Shown piece by piece: positions 42,858 to 52,941 of a stretch of DNA of 64,000 nucleotides; the stretch's first letter is position 1; each line of letters begins with the position of its first letter. The position numbers and the translations under genes were made by a program. The stretch comes from Terriglobia bacterium (lineage in GTDB: Bacteria; Acidobacteriota; Terriglobia; Acidiferrales; UBA7541): contig JAIQEW010000004.1 of assembly GCA_020073605.1 (NCBI GenBank), positions 124,001 to 188,000 of the forward strand, written 5' to 3'. The notes under the pieces were generated by a model that searched no databases, had not been told where the DNA came from, and saw only the letters and a program-made list of their open reading frames with translations.

Positions 42858-43769
42858 ATGGCTGGATCGATCTCATCAACCATCCGCAGCGTCCCGGCGA
42901 GTGGTTTCGTCGCGTCGAAGGCAACCTCCGAGCCGGCGATTGTGCGCTGGCTCCTCATTGCGACGGCGGTGCTGTTCCTCGGAGTCTTTCTCTTCTTGCC
43001 TCTGGCTGTCGTCTTCTTCACGGCTTTTCACAAAGGTGTCGCAGGCTATCTGCGGGCTTTTCAGGACCCCGACACGCTGGCCGCCATCCGCTTGACTTTG
43101 CTGGCTGCGGGAATCGCAGTGCCCCTTAATATGGTATTCGGCGTTGCCGCGGCCTGGGCTATCGGCAAATTCGAGTTTGTTGGCAAAAGCCTTTTGATCA
43201 CGCTGATCGACCTGCCTTTTTCCGTTTCGCCGGTGGTTTCGGGCTTGATCTACGTGTTGCTCTTTGGCTTGCAGGGGCTTCTCGGGCCGTGGCTGATCGC
43301 GCACGGCATTCGGATCATTTTTGCCGTTCCGGGAATCGTCCTCGCCACGATCTTTGTCACTTTTCCGTTCGTCGCGCGCGAGCTGCTTCCGATGATTCAA
43401 GCGCAGGGCAATGACGAGGAAGAGGCCGCGCTGACTCTCGGCGCGAGCGGCTGGCAGACGTTTTTCAAGGTAACTCTGCCGAACATCAAGTGGGCGCTGC
43501 TGTATGGCGTGATTCTCTGCAATGCGCGAGCCATGGGAGAGTTTGGCGCGGTGTCGGTCGTGTCCGGGCACATTCGCGGCCTCACCGATACGATGCCGCT
43601 GCACATCGAAATCCTCTACAACGATTACCAATTCGTTTCGGCATTCTCGGTTGCGTCGCTTCTCGCGCTCCTGGCTCTGCTGACTCTGGTGGTGAAGAGC
43701 GTTGGGGAGTGGCAATCGAGGCGGCAGCTCGCGGATCAGGCGGCCGGGGAAGCGAAGGAATCCCAATGA
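42858..43769 (+). CDS. cysW: Sulfate ABC transporter permease CysW
   Basis: Inner-membrane permease of 303 residues. The EAA loop is [23 protein letters not shown], and [25 protein letters not shown] is the CysW signature. ATG 42858 begins the conserved part; the frame open far upstream overlaps cysT in another register. The last bases overlap the ATG of cysA (ATGA), so the two are translationally coupled. Confidence 0.94.
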   Translation: MAGSISSTIRSVPASGFVASKATSEPAIVRWLLIATAVLFLGVFLFLPLAVVFFTAFHKGVAGYLRAFQDPDTLAAIRLTLLAAGIAVPLNMVFGVAAAWAIGKFEFVGKSLLITLIDLPFSVSPVVSGLIYVLLFGLQGLLGPWLIAHGIRIIFAVPGIVLATIFVTFPFVARELLPMIQAQGNDEEEAALTLGASGWQTFFKVTLPNIKWALLYGVILCNARAMGEFGAVSVVSGHIRGLTDTMPLHIEILYNDYQFVSAFSVASLLALLALLTLVVKSVGEWQSRRQLADQAAGEAKESQ

Positions 43770-44800
43770 GCATCGAAGTTCGCGGCATCACGAAAAGATT
43801 CGGCCAATTCGCGGCCCTCGACAACGTCGACCTCGATATCCCAGATGGCCAGCTGGTGGCCTTGCTCGGGCCCTCCGGCTCCGGGAAGACCACACTGCTG
43901 CGCATCATCGCCGGTCTCGAGTTCGCGGATTGTGGCACCGTCCAGTTTGACGGCAAAGACATTTCCGATCGCACCGCGCGGGAACGCCGCGTGGGCTTCG
44001 TGTTTCAGCACTACGCGCTTTTCCGCCACATGACCGTTTTCGAAAACATCGCCTTCGGCTTGCGCGTCCGGCCCAGGAAGTTCCGGCCCTCCGAGGAGCA
44101 GATTCGCGCCAAGGTTGAGGAGTTGCTGAGGCTCATCCAACTTCAGAATCAGGCTCGCCGATATCCGTCGCAACTCTCCGGAGGCCAGCGCCAGCGCGTC
44201 GCCCTGGCCAGGGCTTTGGCTGTCGAACCGAGCGTTCTCTTGCTCGACGAGCCCTTCGGCTCGCTCGATGCGAAAGTTCGACAGGAGTTGCGCCGCTGGC
44301 TCAGGCAATTGCACGACGAAGTGCACATCACCAGCGTGTTCGTCACGCACGATCAGGAAGAGGCCCTCGAGGTGGCGGACCGCGTCGCCGTCATGAACGA
44401 AGGCCGCATCGAGCAGGTCGGCAGCCCCGACGACGTCTATAATCACCCGGCAAGCTCGTTTGTTTACAATTTCCTCGGCAACGTGAATCTGTTTCACGGC
44501 CGCGTCGACGATGGCACCACCTACATTGACGAAAGCGCCTCCGGACATCTCCTGTTCGTGCGCCCCCACCTGCTCGAGATCGCCCGCCAGCCGAGCGGCC
44601 CGACGTACTTCCGCGCCACCACCAAGCACATCAACTCCGCTGGCCCTCTCGTAAAGGTGGAAGCGGTCACGGAATGGGGCGCGCCGGTCCACGTTGAACT
44701 TTCCCAGGAGCGCTTCCACGCGCTTCAGCTAGTGAAGGATGAAGCCGTCTTTATCATCCCGAAAGACATCGCCGTCTTCGAGAAGAGTGGCAATTCCTGA
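43766..44800 (+). CDS. cysA: Sulfate ABC transporter ATPase CysA
   Basis: ATPase of 344 residues. Walker [11 protein letters not shown]-loop FVFQHYALF, signature [15 protein letters not shown], Walker [13 protein letters not shown] and the H-loop FVTHDQEEA are all intact. The C-terminal regulatory domain contains [12 protein letters not shown], typical of CysA. ATG 43766 overlaps the cysW stop. It energises sulfate import and ends the operon. Confidence 0.95.
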   Translation: MSIEVRGITKRFGQFAALDNVDLDIPDGQLVALLGPSGSGKTTLLRIIAGLEFADCGTVQFDGKDISDRTARERRVGFVFQHYALFRHMTVFENIAFGLRVRPRKFRPSEEQIRAKVEELLRLIQLQNQARRYPSQLSGGQRQRVALARALAVEPSVLLLDEPFGSLDAKVRQELRRWLRQLHDEVHITSVFVTHDQEEALEVADRVAVMNEGRIEQVGSPDDVYNHPASSFVYNFLGNVNLFHGRVDDGTTYIDESASGHLLFVRPHLLEIARQPSGPTYFRATTKHINSAGPLVKVEAVTEWGAPVHVELSQERFHALQLVKDEAVFIIPKDIAVFEKSGNS

Positions 44801-44970
44801 ACTCTACTGTCTCCGTTGCCTTTGTCATTCTGCGCGGACCGACTGTCGGCGGCTGTAGGCTCTTCTCACACAGAATGTCAGTAGAAGAAAAATGTGTCCG
44901 GAACTTAGTGTGAGGACGGATGACGCCGCTAATTCAGTGTTTCCGGATTTTATTGGGGCGGCCGCTAACG

Positions 44971-46350
44971 CTAGGAAGTTGCTTGATCTATGCCCACGAC
45001 GAGCGGCTGCTTCTGCACGTGGCTCGGCTCGAGAATGAACGTGCCGAAAATATTCATGGCAAAGGCCGTGATCCCCGCCAATTCGATCACCGCCGAGACG
45101 GGCAGCACATCCCATGCCCAGCTCGCATACTCCTGGTACGCCAGAATTTCACAGGAAACGCGAAGCGTGCATCCAATCGTGAGAAGCGCGAGGCCGGCGA
45201 ACATCAGCCCCGTGCTCCACAACAGGCGCATCCCCGCGAACGCCGGCAGAATGCGTTGGCCCACGGACAGCACCATCACGGCGATGAATCCGACGGTCAA
45301 CGCATGTCGCGACGCTCCCCAAATTCCGCCGGAGGAATCCCAATGCGCGGCGCCGATTCCCAGCAGGCCGGCCACCAACAGCCAGCCATACGCCATGCGA
45401 ACGAAGAACGGAAAACTCCAGTGCACGCCGCGGGTTTTCGGCTCCTGTCGCGATGATTCGAATATCCGCAGTGCCGCAATTGCCAGCACCGCGCCCGCGA
45501 CAAAGAGCGGCGTCGCTGGAGCTCCCCATCCCGCGAGTGTCAAGACGATACCCGTAGAGTTCACCGCGAGTGCGGCCAGGAGGAGCTTGGGACGAAGCGG
45601 CTTCAGCCCCAGAAAGACCGGCATCCACTTAGTGCTGAACGCCCAGACGAAGGGCACCAGAAATCCCCAGGCGGCCAGCACGAGATAGCGCTGGTCGAGA
45701 GCGTGCGGCAGGGCAGGGCTTGCGCCACGCACAGCCATGTAAATGGTTCCGGCGAAATTCGCGACGAGCGTCAGCATCAAACCGATGCTTGCGCTGATCA
45801 CCACCCACACCCATGGCTCTGGCCGGTACTTCCCGGAGTTTTCAGGCCGGTGTTGCGAAACCGCGCGAAAGAAAATCACGAACGCCGCGAGTTCGAGGAG
45901 GGCCGAAACCGGAAGGAGCAAGCGCCACTGCCAGCCGTACACATTCGCGGCCCAGCGCATCGCCACTCCGATTGTCCATATGATCCAACATGCCCACGCG
46001 GCGCCGAAGGCCGGCTTCGTTGCGCCGCGCAGCTTCGGAATCGAGTAGAAGCCGATGCCGAAAATAAAGCTCCCGATCCAGCCGAACACCTGCGCGTGGC
46101 CATGGGCCTGCAACCATGCTTGTGAGACGGATCCTGCGCTCTCGCGCCCGCTGATTTGGAGGAGATTCCAGACGCCGAGGAATGTGCCCGGCAGGAGCAT
46201 GAACACAAGCCCCGAACTGATGTAAGCGATCAGCAGGCGGGAAAGTGAACTCTCGCGCGCACGGGCAATCTCCATGACTTCGGCCGGTGAGCGCACGGGG
46301 CGGCGCTCACTGGCTGGCACCGTGACTGCCTGTTCGAGCGAGATCGACAC
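44971..46350 (-). CDS. NnrS-family membrane protein
   Basis: Membrane protein of 459 residues with about twelve helices. WLQAHGHAQVFGWIGSFIFG and SRHALTVGFIAVMVLSVGQR carry the conserved histidines expected for haem or copper binding in NnrS. NnrS is known for a role in tolerance of nitric oxide and metabolic iron-nitrosyl complexes. It lies 12 nt after the RIC gene in one minus-strand operon, whose NO-stress theme it shares. Confidence 0.85.
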   Translation of the reverse strand: MSISLEQAVTVPASERRPVRSPAEVMEIARARESSLSRLLIAYISSGLVFMLLPGTFLGVWNLLQISGRESAGSVSQAWLQAHGHAQVFGWIGSFIFGIGFYSIPKLRGATKPAFGAAWACWIIWTIGVAMRWAANVYGWQWRLLLPVSALLELAAFVIFFRAVSQHRPENSGKYRPEPWVWVVISASIGLMLTLVANFAGTIYMAVRGASPALPHALDQRYLVLAAWGFLVPFVWAFSTKWMPVFLGLKPLRPKLLLAALAVNSTGIVLTLAGWGAPATPLFVAGAVLAIAALRIFESSRQEPKTRGVHWSFPFFVRMAYGWLLVAGLLGIGAAHWDSSGGIWGASRHALTVGFIAVMVLSVGQRILPAFAGMRLLWSTGLMFAGLALLTIGCTLRVSCEILAYQEYASWAWDVLPVSAVIELAGITAFAMNIFGTFILEPSHVQKQPLVVGIDQATS

Positions 46351-46362
46351 GCTGTCCCTCCG

Positions 46363-47085
46363 TCACAAGATCGCGGCTTCCATTTCGACCGCGCGAGGAA
46401 AGAGAATGTTGTTTTCGAGGTGCACGTGCTGGTGAAGATCCGCCTCGAACTCCTGCAAATCCCGGTACAGCGCCTGATAGCTCGCGCATGCATTGGCCGG
46501 GGGCGTGTACGCCGAACTGGCTGTGCGAATCTGCTTCACCAAAGCCCCGGCGGCATCGTGCTCCTCCATCATGGCGTGCACGGGATTTCGGACGGTTTGG
46601 AAGAAGGGCGGTTCGAGCGTTTCCTTTCCGCTGGCCGCGTGCTCCACCGCCTCGATGTAAGGAAACAGAACATGCTCCTCCTTCTGCATGTGCATGATCA
46701 TCTCCCGGCCTACCTGAAGGAAGAGGTCCTCGATTTCCGCGATTTCGGGGTGATTGTTTCCGTGCCTTGTCTTCACCTTTGCGAGCAAGGCTGGAACACG
46801 CTGGACCGCCTCGCGGACATACCGGTGGTGCTTCTCTCGTATGTGCTCAGTCAGATCGGCAAGCGGAGCCGATGCCCAGTTGGCGTCAGATGGTCCTACG
46901 TTGGTCTTGTTCTCGCGTAGCCGCTCCATAATCTCTGCTTCGGACACACCTGCATGCGCGCACGCGTCGTGCAGGGACTTGTTGCCCCCGCAGCAGTAGT
47001 CCACTCCAGCCTGCTCCAGAACCCGCGTCGCACCCGGATTTGCCGCCACGATCTCTTTTACCTTCGTTTCGCCGCTGAGATTCAT
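46363..47085 (-). CDS. ric: Iron-sulfur cluster repair di-iron protein (RIC/ScdA/YtfE)
   Basis: Protein of 240 residues. The N-terminal ScdA domain has VKEIVAANPGATRVLEQAGVDYCCGG with the CC pair, and the C-terminal hemerythrin-like four-helix domain holds the iron ligands: REKHHRYVRE, HMQKEEHVLFPYIE, MMEEHDAAG and DLHQHVHLENNILFP. It repairs iron-sulfur clusters after nitrosative stress and is regulated by NO sensors in most bacteria. ATG 47085; the frame open to 47742 overlaps the regulator gene and was rejected. Confidence 0.94.
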   Translation of the reverse strand: MNLSGETKVKEIVAANPGATRVLEQAGVDYCCGGNKSLHDACAHAGVSEAEIMERLRENKTNVGPSDANWASAPLADLTEHIREKHHRYVREAVQRVPALLAKVKTRHGNNHPEIAEIEDLFLQVGREMIMHMQKEEHVLFPYIEAVEHAASGKETLEPPFFQTVRNPVHAMMEEHDAAGALVKQIRTASSAYTPPANACASYQALYRDLQEFEADLHQHVHLENNILFPRAVEMEAAIL

Positions 47086-47135
47086 GATCGCCTCCCCTAT
47101 CAGCAACCAGTGTGGACGTAGCTCCGCTTGGGGGC

Positions 47136-47151
47136 AGTGACCAAAGTCACT
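47136..47151. promoter_or_regulatory. Inverted repeat, candidate Crp/Fnr-type operator
   Basis: AGTGACCAAAGTCACT is a perfect 6-4-6 inverted repeat located between the Crp/Fnr gene and the RIC gene, 50 nt upstream of the RIC start. Its spacing is that of FNR/DNR boxes (TTGAT-N4-ATCAA), with different half-sites. Confidence 0.5.
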
Positions 47152-47186
47152 ACCCGGTCGGGGGATGCGCGATTTCTCAGGGGGCG

Positions 47187-47882
47187 TTATTCGGAGGCGT
47201 TTTGCTCGTTTTTCAGGCCGGCAAGATCTTTCACCACGATCTTGCGGCCGTCCACTTCCAGAAATCCTTCCGCTTGGAGGCGGCTCAGATTCCGGGAGAC
47301 CAGTTCCCGCACGGTGCCCAACTCTGCCGCTAAGTCCTGGTGGCTCATCGTCAATTCCAGGTGCACTCCCTCTTTTGAGGGTCTGCCGCCCGCTTCCGCG
47401 AGGCGCAGGACCACGGCAATCAGCCGCTGGCGGACCGTCGTGAACGACAGCTCTTCGATGATGCCGATCAGACGTCGCAACCGCGACCCGACCACGGCAA
47501 TCACTTTGAGCGCCACGTCCGGATGCTCGCGGCAAAAATTCTGGAAATCCTTGCGCGAGATGAAGAGCACATTCGCATCTTCCAGAGCCGATGCCGCGGC
47601 GGGGTAGTTGCCTCCATCGAACACGGGAAGTTCCGCAAACGAGCTGCCGGGCCCCTCCACAGCTAACACCTGTTCGCGGCCCGCGGCCGACAGCTTGAAG
47701 ATGCGAATCTTGCCCGACGCCACTAGAAAGAGTCCCGTGCAAGGGTCTCCTTCTCCAAACAGCAGCTCGCCCCGCTGAAAGTGCCTCTTGCTGGCTCGCG
47801 CAGCCAGCGCGCGCATCTCTGCTTCCGTAAGGCTCGCGAAGAGCGGCGTCCTGCGCAGAACTGTTTCCACGTCTCCAGTCAT
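47187..47882 (-). CDS. Crp/Fnr family regulator, DNR-like
   Basis: Regulator of 231 residues. The cyclic-nucleotide-type beta barrel spans residues 15-120 (GELLFGEGDPCTGLFLVASG), then comes the dimerisation helix and a C-terminal winged helix with MSHQDLAAELGTVRELVSRNLSRLQAEGFL. No FNR-type cysteine cluster exists at the N-terminus, so oxygen sensing through an iron-sulfur cluster is unlikely. NO sensing through haem, as in DNR, fits the downstream ric and nnrS genes. ATG 47882. Confidence 0.9.
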   Translation of the reverse strand: MTGDVETVLRRTPLFASLTEAEMRALAARASKRHFQRGELLFGEGDPCTGLFLVASGKIRIFKLSAAGREQVLAVEGPGSSFAELPVFDGGNYPAAASALEDANVLFISRKDFQNFCREHPDVALKVIAVVGSRLRRLIGIIEELSFTTVRQRLIAVVLRLAEAGGRPSKEGVHLELTMSHQDLAAELGTVRELVSRNLSRLQAEGFLEVDGRKIVVKDLAGLKNEQNASE

Positions 47883-48012
47883 AATGGTGACCTGCCGCTG
47901 CTGCCCTTGCCAGAACTGAAAATCCCCAATTGAATGGCGTGCAGTTCCCGAGTTTCGGGCGGCTGTGGAAAGTCGGGAAGGGAACTGACTGAAAGCAAGT
48001 GCGCTAAAATTC

Positions 48013-48088
48013 TGGAGCCGAGGCCCGGACTTGAACCGGGGACCTGCCGATTACGAATCGGCTGCTCTACCAACTGAGCTACCTCGGC
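48013..48088 (-). tRNA. tRNA-Thr (CGT anticodon)
   Basis: The minus strand gives a full cloverleaf of 76 nt: acceptor GCCGAGG/CCTCGGC, D-arm GCTCAGTTGGTAGAGC, anticodon loop TTCGTAA with CGT, T-arm CCGGTTCAAGTCCGG, T73 and an encoded CCA. Confidence 0.96.
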
Positions 48089-48300
48089 GATGTAATCGAC
48101 TGTAACATCCCCGCGAAAAAACTGTCAAACAACGCGCCGAATTTCGCGAAATGAGTGCTCCTCAATGAAACATCACCGTCACACGCTCCGGCTTCGATCT
48201 TGACACTCGCCAACCCTTGGCGTAGCTTGGGCGCGACGAGAAAATTGACGCGCGAGGCTTCACTCGCCGCAGTTTTCCGGAATTCTGAGGGAGGGTTTTG

Positions 48301-48837
48301 GTGGCGACTCACTTTACTCTGAACGGCAAGCCCCAGACGGTCAATGTCAATCCCGACATGCCGCTGCTCTGGGTTCTCCGCGACACGCTCAACATGACCG
48401 GCACGAAGTTCGGGTGCGGCATGGCGCTCTGCGGCGCCTGTACGGTTCACATCGATGGCGAGGCAACGCGCTCCTGCATCACCCCGATATCGAGCGTGGC
48501 GGGCAAGAAAGTGACCACGATCGAGGGGCTTTCCCCCGACCGCAGCCATCCGGTGCAGAAAGCCTGGATGGAAGCCGACGTTCCTCAGTGCGGCTACTGC
48601 CAGTCCGGCCAGATCATGTCAGCCGCGGCGCTTATCGCGAAGACTCCCAAGCCGACCGACGCCCAAATCGACGACGCCATGAGCGGCAACATCTGCCGCT
48701 GCGGCACATATCCCAGAATTCGCAAGGCGATTCACCGCGCCGCGCAGTTGAGCGGCTCCGCGGCGGCGAAGCCGGCCACCACTGGCGCCGAAGTCGTCCC
48801 GGATGAAGAGAATGCTCTCGTGGGAGGTGCGGAATGA
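48301..48837 (+). CDS. [2Fe-2S] subunit of a molybdenum hydroxylase (IorA-like)
   Basis: Iron-sulfur subunit of 178 residues. The plant-ferredoxin-type cluster is [20 protein letters not shown] with Cys also in TRSCIT, and the second cluster is in [10 protein letters not shown] and [15 protein letters not shown]. These match small subunits of isoquinoline 1-oxidoreductase-type enzymes. GTG 48301 with GGGAGGG five bases upstream is preferred over TTG 48298. The stop overlaps the start of the large subunit (ATGA). Confidence 0.93.
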   Translation: MATHFTLNGKPQTVNVNPDMPLLWVLRDTLNMTGTKFGCGMALCGACTVHIDGEATRSCITPISSVAGKKVTTIEGLSPDRSHPVQKAWMEADVPQCGYCQSGQIMSAAALIAKTPKPTDAQIDDAMSGNICRCGTYPRIRKAIHRAAQLSGSAAAKPATTGAEVVPDEENALVGGAE

Positions 48838-50987
48838 GCGCCATCACCCACCCATTCGATCGCCGCAATTTCCTGAAGACCGGCCTCGCTGGAGCCGCCG
48901 GGCTTGTGGTCGGCTTCTATCTGCCCGGTCGCAGCGAGTTGCTTGCCGCCGCGCCTGCCGCTGCCGCGCCGGCCGTCCTTAACGCATGGGTGCACATCAC
49001 CCCGGACGACAAGGTGACCATCCTGATCAGCAAGTCGGAGATGGGGCAGGGCGTCGAGACGTCCCTCGCCATGCTCGCGGCCGAAGAGCTCGAGTGCGAT
49101 TGGAAGAGGATCCACACCGAATTCGCCCCGGCCGCTCAGGTCTATTTCGACCCGGCGTTCGGCATGCAGGGCACCGGCGGCAGCCAGAGCATTCATTCCG
49201 CCTGGGAGCCGATGCGCAAGGCCGGCGCCACAGCCCGCGAGATGCTGATCGCAGCCGCGGCCCAGAAGTGGGGCGTTGACGCTTCGGAGTGCCGCGCGGA
49301 GAACGGCGCGATCGTCCACACCTCAACAAAGCGCCGCGCGACGTTCGGCAGCCTTGCGGAAGCAGCCTCCAAGATTCCGCAGCCGACAGACGTCAAGCTC
49401 AAGGACCCCAGCCAGTTCAAAATCATCGGCAAGCCGACCAAGCGCGTGGATACGGCAAAGAAGGTCAATGGCACCGCGGGCTTCGGCATCGACGTCCGCC
49501 TCCCGAAGATGCTGCACGCCTCCGTCGAGCATTGCCCGGTGTTTGGAGGAAAAGTCGCGAGCTTCGACGCCACGAAAGCGAAAGCCATTCCGGGCGTCAA
49601 GGACGTGATTCAGATCCCGACGGGCGTCGCCGTCGTTGCCGACAACACGTGGACCGCATTCCAGGGCCGCAAGGCGCTCACTGTGAAGTGGGACGAAGGC
49701 CCGAATGCCAGCGTCTCGAGCGCCAGCATCCGCCAGAGTTTCATGGACGTCATGGACAAGCCCGGCGTGGTTTCGCGCAAAGTAGGCGATTCGGACGCCG
49801 GTCTCGCGAGCGCGGCAAAGAAGGTCGAGGCCGTGTACGAAGCACCCTATCAAGCCCACGTCACCATGGAGCCGATGAACGGCACTGCGGATGTGCGCGC
49901 CGACGGCGTCGATCTCTGGGTTCCTACCCAGTTTCAGACGCCCGCTCAGGGCACGGCCGCAGGAATCGCGGGAGTGAAGCCGGATGCCGTGAATGTCCAC
50001 ACCACCTACCTCGGCGGCGGCTTCGGCCGGCGCGGCTGGTCGGACTTCGTGGCCGAGTCCACGCTGCTTTCGAAAGCGATGGGAGTGCCGGTCCAGGTCA
50101 CTTGGACGCGGGAAGACGACATGCAGCACGATTACTATCGTCCCGCTTCTTACGTGAAAATGTCCGCAGGCCTCGATGCCGATGGCAAACCCACGGCCTA
50201 CACCGCTCGCGTCGCCTGCGATTCGATCATGAGCTGGTTCTTCCCCGGTTCGATCAAGAACGGCTTGGACGCCAGCAGCGTCGAGGGTGTTTCCGATGTC
50301 GCTTACGACATCCCGAACATTCTCGTCGACTATCACCTGATGTCCGGCCCGATCCCGATGGGCTTCTGGCGTTCCGTCGGAGCCTCGCAGAACGGCTTTT
50401 TCAGCGAAAGCTTCGTGGATGAACTCGCTGCCGCGGCCAAGAAAGATCCCTACGAATTCCGGCGGGATCTCCTTTCGAAAAAGCCCCGGCACTTGGGCGT
50501 GTTGAATCTCGCCGCGCAGAAGGCCGGATGGGGTTCGCCGCTTCCGAAGGGCCGCTATCGTGGCATCGCGGTGCTGGAGGCGTTTTCAACCTACGTCGCC
50601 GAAGTCGTCGAAATCTCGATCGACAAGGACGGCACGGTGAACGTCCATCGCGTCGTCTGCGCCGTCGATTGCGGGCGCGTGGTCAATCCGGATACGGCCG
50701 AGGCGCAAGTATCGGGCGCGGTTGTGTACGGCATCACGGCGGCCCTCAAGAGCGAAATCACCATCGACCGCGGACGCGTCGTCCAGACCAACTTCAGCGA
50801 CAACCCGACTTTGCGCATGAACGAAGTGCCGAAGATCGAGGTCTACTTCGTCCCGAGCACGGAGACCCCCACGGGTTTGGGCGAGCCTGGCGTGCCGCCG
50901 GTTGCTCCGGCAATCGCAAATGCGATATTCGCCGGGACCGGCAAGCGCATCCGCCGCCTGCCGATCAAACCGAGCGACCTGGTCTAA
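48834..50987 (+). CDS. Molybdopterin-binding large subunit, xanthine-dehydrogenase family (IorB-like)
   Basis: Protein of 717 residues. [20 protein letters not shown] is a twin-arginine signal, so the folded complex is exported. [53 protein letters not shown] and the catalytic Glu in [13 protein letters not shown] are the cofactor and active-site segments of the isoquinoline-oxidoreductase beta group. It hydroxylates aldehydes or N-heterocycles with water as oxygen donor; the substrate is unknown. No cytochrome partner gene is adjacent. Confidence 0.93.
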   Translation: MSAITHPFDRRNFLKTGLAGAAGLVVGFYLPGRSELLAAAPAAAAPAVLNAWVHITPDDKVTILISKSEMGQGVETSLAMLAAEELECDWKRIHTEFAPAAQVYFDPAFGMQGTGGSQSIHSAWEPMRKAGATAREMLIAAAAQKWGVDASECRAENGAIVHTSTKRRATFGSLAEAASKIPQPTDVKLKDPSQFKIIGKPTKRVDTAKKVNGTAGFGIDVRLPKMLHASVEHCPVFGGKVASFDATKAKAIPGVKDVIQIPTGVAVVADNTWTAFQGRKALTVKWDEGPNASVSSASIRQSFMDVMDKPGVVSRKVGDSDAGLASAAKKVEAVYEAPYQAHVTMEPMNGTADVRADGVDLWVPTQFQTPAQGTAAGIAGVKPDAVNVHTTYLGGGFGRRGWSDFVAESTLLSKAMGVPVQVTWTREDDMQHDYYRPASYVKMSAGLDADGKPTAYTARVACDSIMSWFFPGSIKNGLDASSVEGVSDVAYDIPNILVDYHLMSGPIPMGFWRSVGASQNGFFSESFVDELAAAAKKDPYEFRRDLLSKKPRHLGVLNLAAQKAGWGSPLPKGRYRGIAVLEAFSTYVAEVVEISIDKDGTVNVHRVVCAVDCGRVVNPDTAEAQVSGAVVYGITAALKSEITIDRGRVVQTNFSDNPTLRMNEVPKIEVYFVPSTETPTGLGEPGVPPVAPAIANAIFAGTGKRIRRLPIKPSDLV

Positions 50988-51015
50988 CCAAGAAACAAGT
51001 CTTTAAAGCAAAAAG

Positions 51016-51043
51016 GGCGTCCACCACGGTGGACGCCTTTTTT
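51016..51043 (+). terminator. Rho-independent terminator after the molybdenum hydroxylase
   Basis: GGCGTCCACC and GGTGGACGCC form a perfect 10-bp stem with a two-base gap, followed by six T residues, 28 nt after the large-subunit stop. Confidence 0.92.
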
Positions 51044-51149
51044 GTTTCTCCCGCTGTGGGTCTGGTTCTCCTGGTGTCCTCTGCGTTCTCTGCGTCTCTG
51101 CGGTAGTTTTATGTTTCTCTGTGCTCTCTGTGTTTCAGGTTCTTCATTC

Positions 51150-51341
51150 CTATCTCGAAAATGGATACATCAGCCACGCGATTCCCACGCCGACCAGCAG
51201 GAACATCATCAGCGTCCACAGCGCGTACCTGATTCGCTCCGCCGCGGTTCGCCGTGCGAGGCCCGCCAGCACGATCGAAACGAGCAGCGCGAACACGACC
51301 ATCGCCGCGAAATGGCTCAGGTGTAGCGCGGTTCGAAGCAC
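51150..51341 (-). CDS. Small two-helix membrane protein
   Basis: Protein of 63 residues with helices FAAMVVFALLVSIVLAGL and WTLMMFLLVGVGIAWLM, separated by a short basic loop (ARRTAAERIRY). GTG 51341 follows the TGA of the DUF6677-like gene with no gap (TGAGTG), so it should be translationally coupled. No known function. Confidence 0.65.
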   Translation of the reverse strand: MLRTALHLSHFAAMVVFALLVSIVLAGLARRTAAERIRYALWTLMMFLLVGVGIAWLMYPFSR

Positions 51342-51752
51342 TCAGCTCCTCCGCCGGCTCGCGATCGCGTACGCGTCCAGCACTCCCAGCAGGTTTACGA
51401 TCCCGGCGGCCGCGATGAACCGTGTGCCATAATCGCCCGCCGCTCGCGAAATATCCGGGCCGGAGGCTTCGAGGAAGCGCGGCAGAAAGTAAAACACCCC
51501 GGCACAGATATCCGCGAGGAAGCCCAGCGCCCCAAAGGGATCGCTCGATAGCGGCGTAAACACTTCGCCGCGCATCCCGTAACCCACCACGGCGAGCCCG
51601 CCGGCAGCCAAAAAGAAAATCAGCGCCCGGCCCCAGCGCTTGAGCAGCAAATGCCCCAGCCCCGGCACGACCCACGCAGCGAACGCGATGAATATGGGGC
51701 GGGCGGGATTCACCTTGCGGCTGTTTTCGGTCAAAGGGGCTTCGCTCGCCAT
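51342..51752 (-). CDS. DUF6677-like membrane protein
   Basis: Membrane protein of 136 residues. FIAFAAWVVPGLGHLLLKRWGRALIFFL is the TM2-like turn (PGxGH) that marks the DUF6677/TM2 group of Acidobacteriota, followed by a helix, a polar loop (EVFTPLSSDPFGALG) and two more helices. It starts three bases after the M24 peptidase stop, in a tight minus-strand operon. Function unknown. Confidence 0.75.
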   Translation of the reverse strand: MASEAPLTENSRKVNPARPIFIAFAAWVVPGLGHLLLKRWGRALIFFLAAGGLAVVGYGMRGEVFTPLSSDPFGALGFLADICAGVFYFLPRFLEASGPDISRAAGDYGTRFIAAAGIVNLLGVLDAYAIASRRRS

Positions 51753-51755
51753 ATG

Positions 51756-52934
51756 TCAGGCGAGCAGCGGCAGGATTTCTTGCTGAATGGCGCCCGTGAC
51801 GCGGGCCTCGCGTTCGCCGACGTACACATTCACCTCGCTGCGTATCCCGAATTTCGGCAGGTAGATTCCGGGCTCGATCGAGAAGCACGTGCGCGGCACG
51901 ATCTTGCGGTCGTCGCGCGTCTCGAGTCCGTCCATGTTCGCGCCGTTACCGTGCACCTCCTGCCCGATGCTGTGTCCGGTGCGATGCACGAAGTACTTGG
52001 CATAGCCCGCCTTGCGAATGCTCTCCCGCGCGACGCGGTCCACTTCCCAGCCGTGAATCGCGCGGCCCTTCTCCACGGACTCCCTCACGAACGCGATGGC
52101 GCGGTCCCTGGCATCGCGCACGATCCGGAAAGCTTTTGCGTACGCGTCCGGCACTCGCTCGCCGAGGTAGCCCATCCACGTAATGTCGTAATAGACGCTG
52201 CCCGGCCGGTCGCATCTCGCCCAGATATCGAGCAGCAGCAGATCGCCCGCGCGAATTAGACTCGAAGTCCCCGCCTTCGGCTCGTAGTGCGGATTTCCGT
52301 TGTTGGGCTGCACCGCGGCCATGGGAGGCTCGGCCGTCGTGAGCCCGTTCGCGCGAAACCGCTCGAGAATCCATTGCTGCAGTTCGAATTCGGTCAGCGG
52401 CCTGCCTTCGTGAACGCACGCCGCAACGCGCTCAAACGCGGCCTGCGTGATGCGGTCAACGATGCGCCCGGCATCGAGGTGCGATACGAGTTGCGACGGC
52501 GTCCACGCCGCCTCGAACTTCTGCACCAGGTCCGCCGAGCTGACCACCTTCTTCTTCAACTTTCGCACCAGCTCTACGGTGCCCGCGTCCACCAGCCCTA
52601 TGTACGGAATGTTGTTCTCCGGAGAATATTGCATCGCGATCTTCCGGCTTCCCGCGAGCAATTTCCGCAGCTCTTTGTGCAATTCCTCCCAGCCCGCGTA
52701 CGCTTGTTTCCGTCCCGCGAGCGAATTGAGCGCGCCCTCCTCGATCCGGTGCACCAGCTTTCGCGGTTCGCCTCTCGACGGGATGAAGTAAAACCACCGC
52801 CGCGTCGCCATCCCGTTTTCGCCCAGGCCGAGGATGTGCGCGGCGATTGGGTCGCGATGGTGATGGTCGTAGAAAAGCCAGCCGTCGATCTTGCTGGACT
52901 TCAGTTCCGCCTGTATGGCTTTGATATCCGGCAT
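51756..52934 (-). CDS. M24 family metallopeptidase (Xaa-Pro aminopeptidase-like)
   Basis: Pita-bread-fold peptidase of 392 residues. The N-terminal creatinase-type domain is followed by the catalytic domain, with LLLLDIWARC and YYDITWMGY holding the two metal Asp residues, HRTGHSIGQEVHGNG the catalytic His, and CFSIEPGIYLP with RSEVNVYV the two Glu ligands. It most likely removes N-terminal residues before proline. ATG 52934; the DUF167 gene ends 7 nt upstream in the same operon. Confidence 0.9.
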   Translation of the reverse strand: MPDIKAIQAELKSSKIDGWLFYDHHHRDPIAAHILGLGENGMATRRWFYFIPSRGEPRKLVHRIEEGALNSLAGRKQAYAGWEELHKELRKLLAGSRKIAMQYSPENNIPYIGLVDAGTVELVRKLKKKVVSSADLVQKFEAAWTPSQLVSHLDAGRIVDRITQAAFERVAACVHEGRPLTEFELQQWILERFRANGLTTAEPPMAAVQPNNGNPHYEPKAGTSSLIRAGDLLLLDIWARCDRPGSVYYDITWMGYLGERVPDAYAKAFRIVRDARDRAIAFVRESVEKGRAIHGWEVDRVARESIRKAGYAKYFVHRTGHSIGQEVHGNGANMDGLETRDDRKIVPRTCFSIEPGIYLPKFGIRSEVNVYVGEREARVTGAIQQEILPLLA

Positions 52935-52941
52935 TGTGGAG

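Noticed and set aside
47086..47742. Upstream extension of the ric frame
   Set aside because: It runs through the promoter region and antisense-like text of the Crp/Fnr gene; ATG 47085 begins the ScdA domain exactly.
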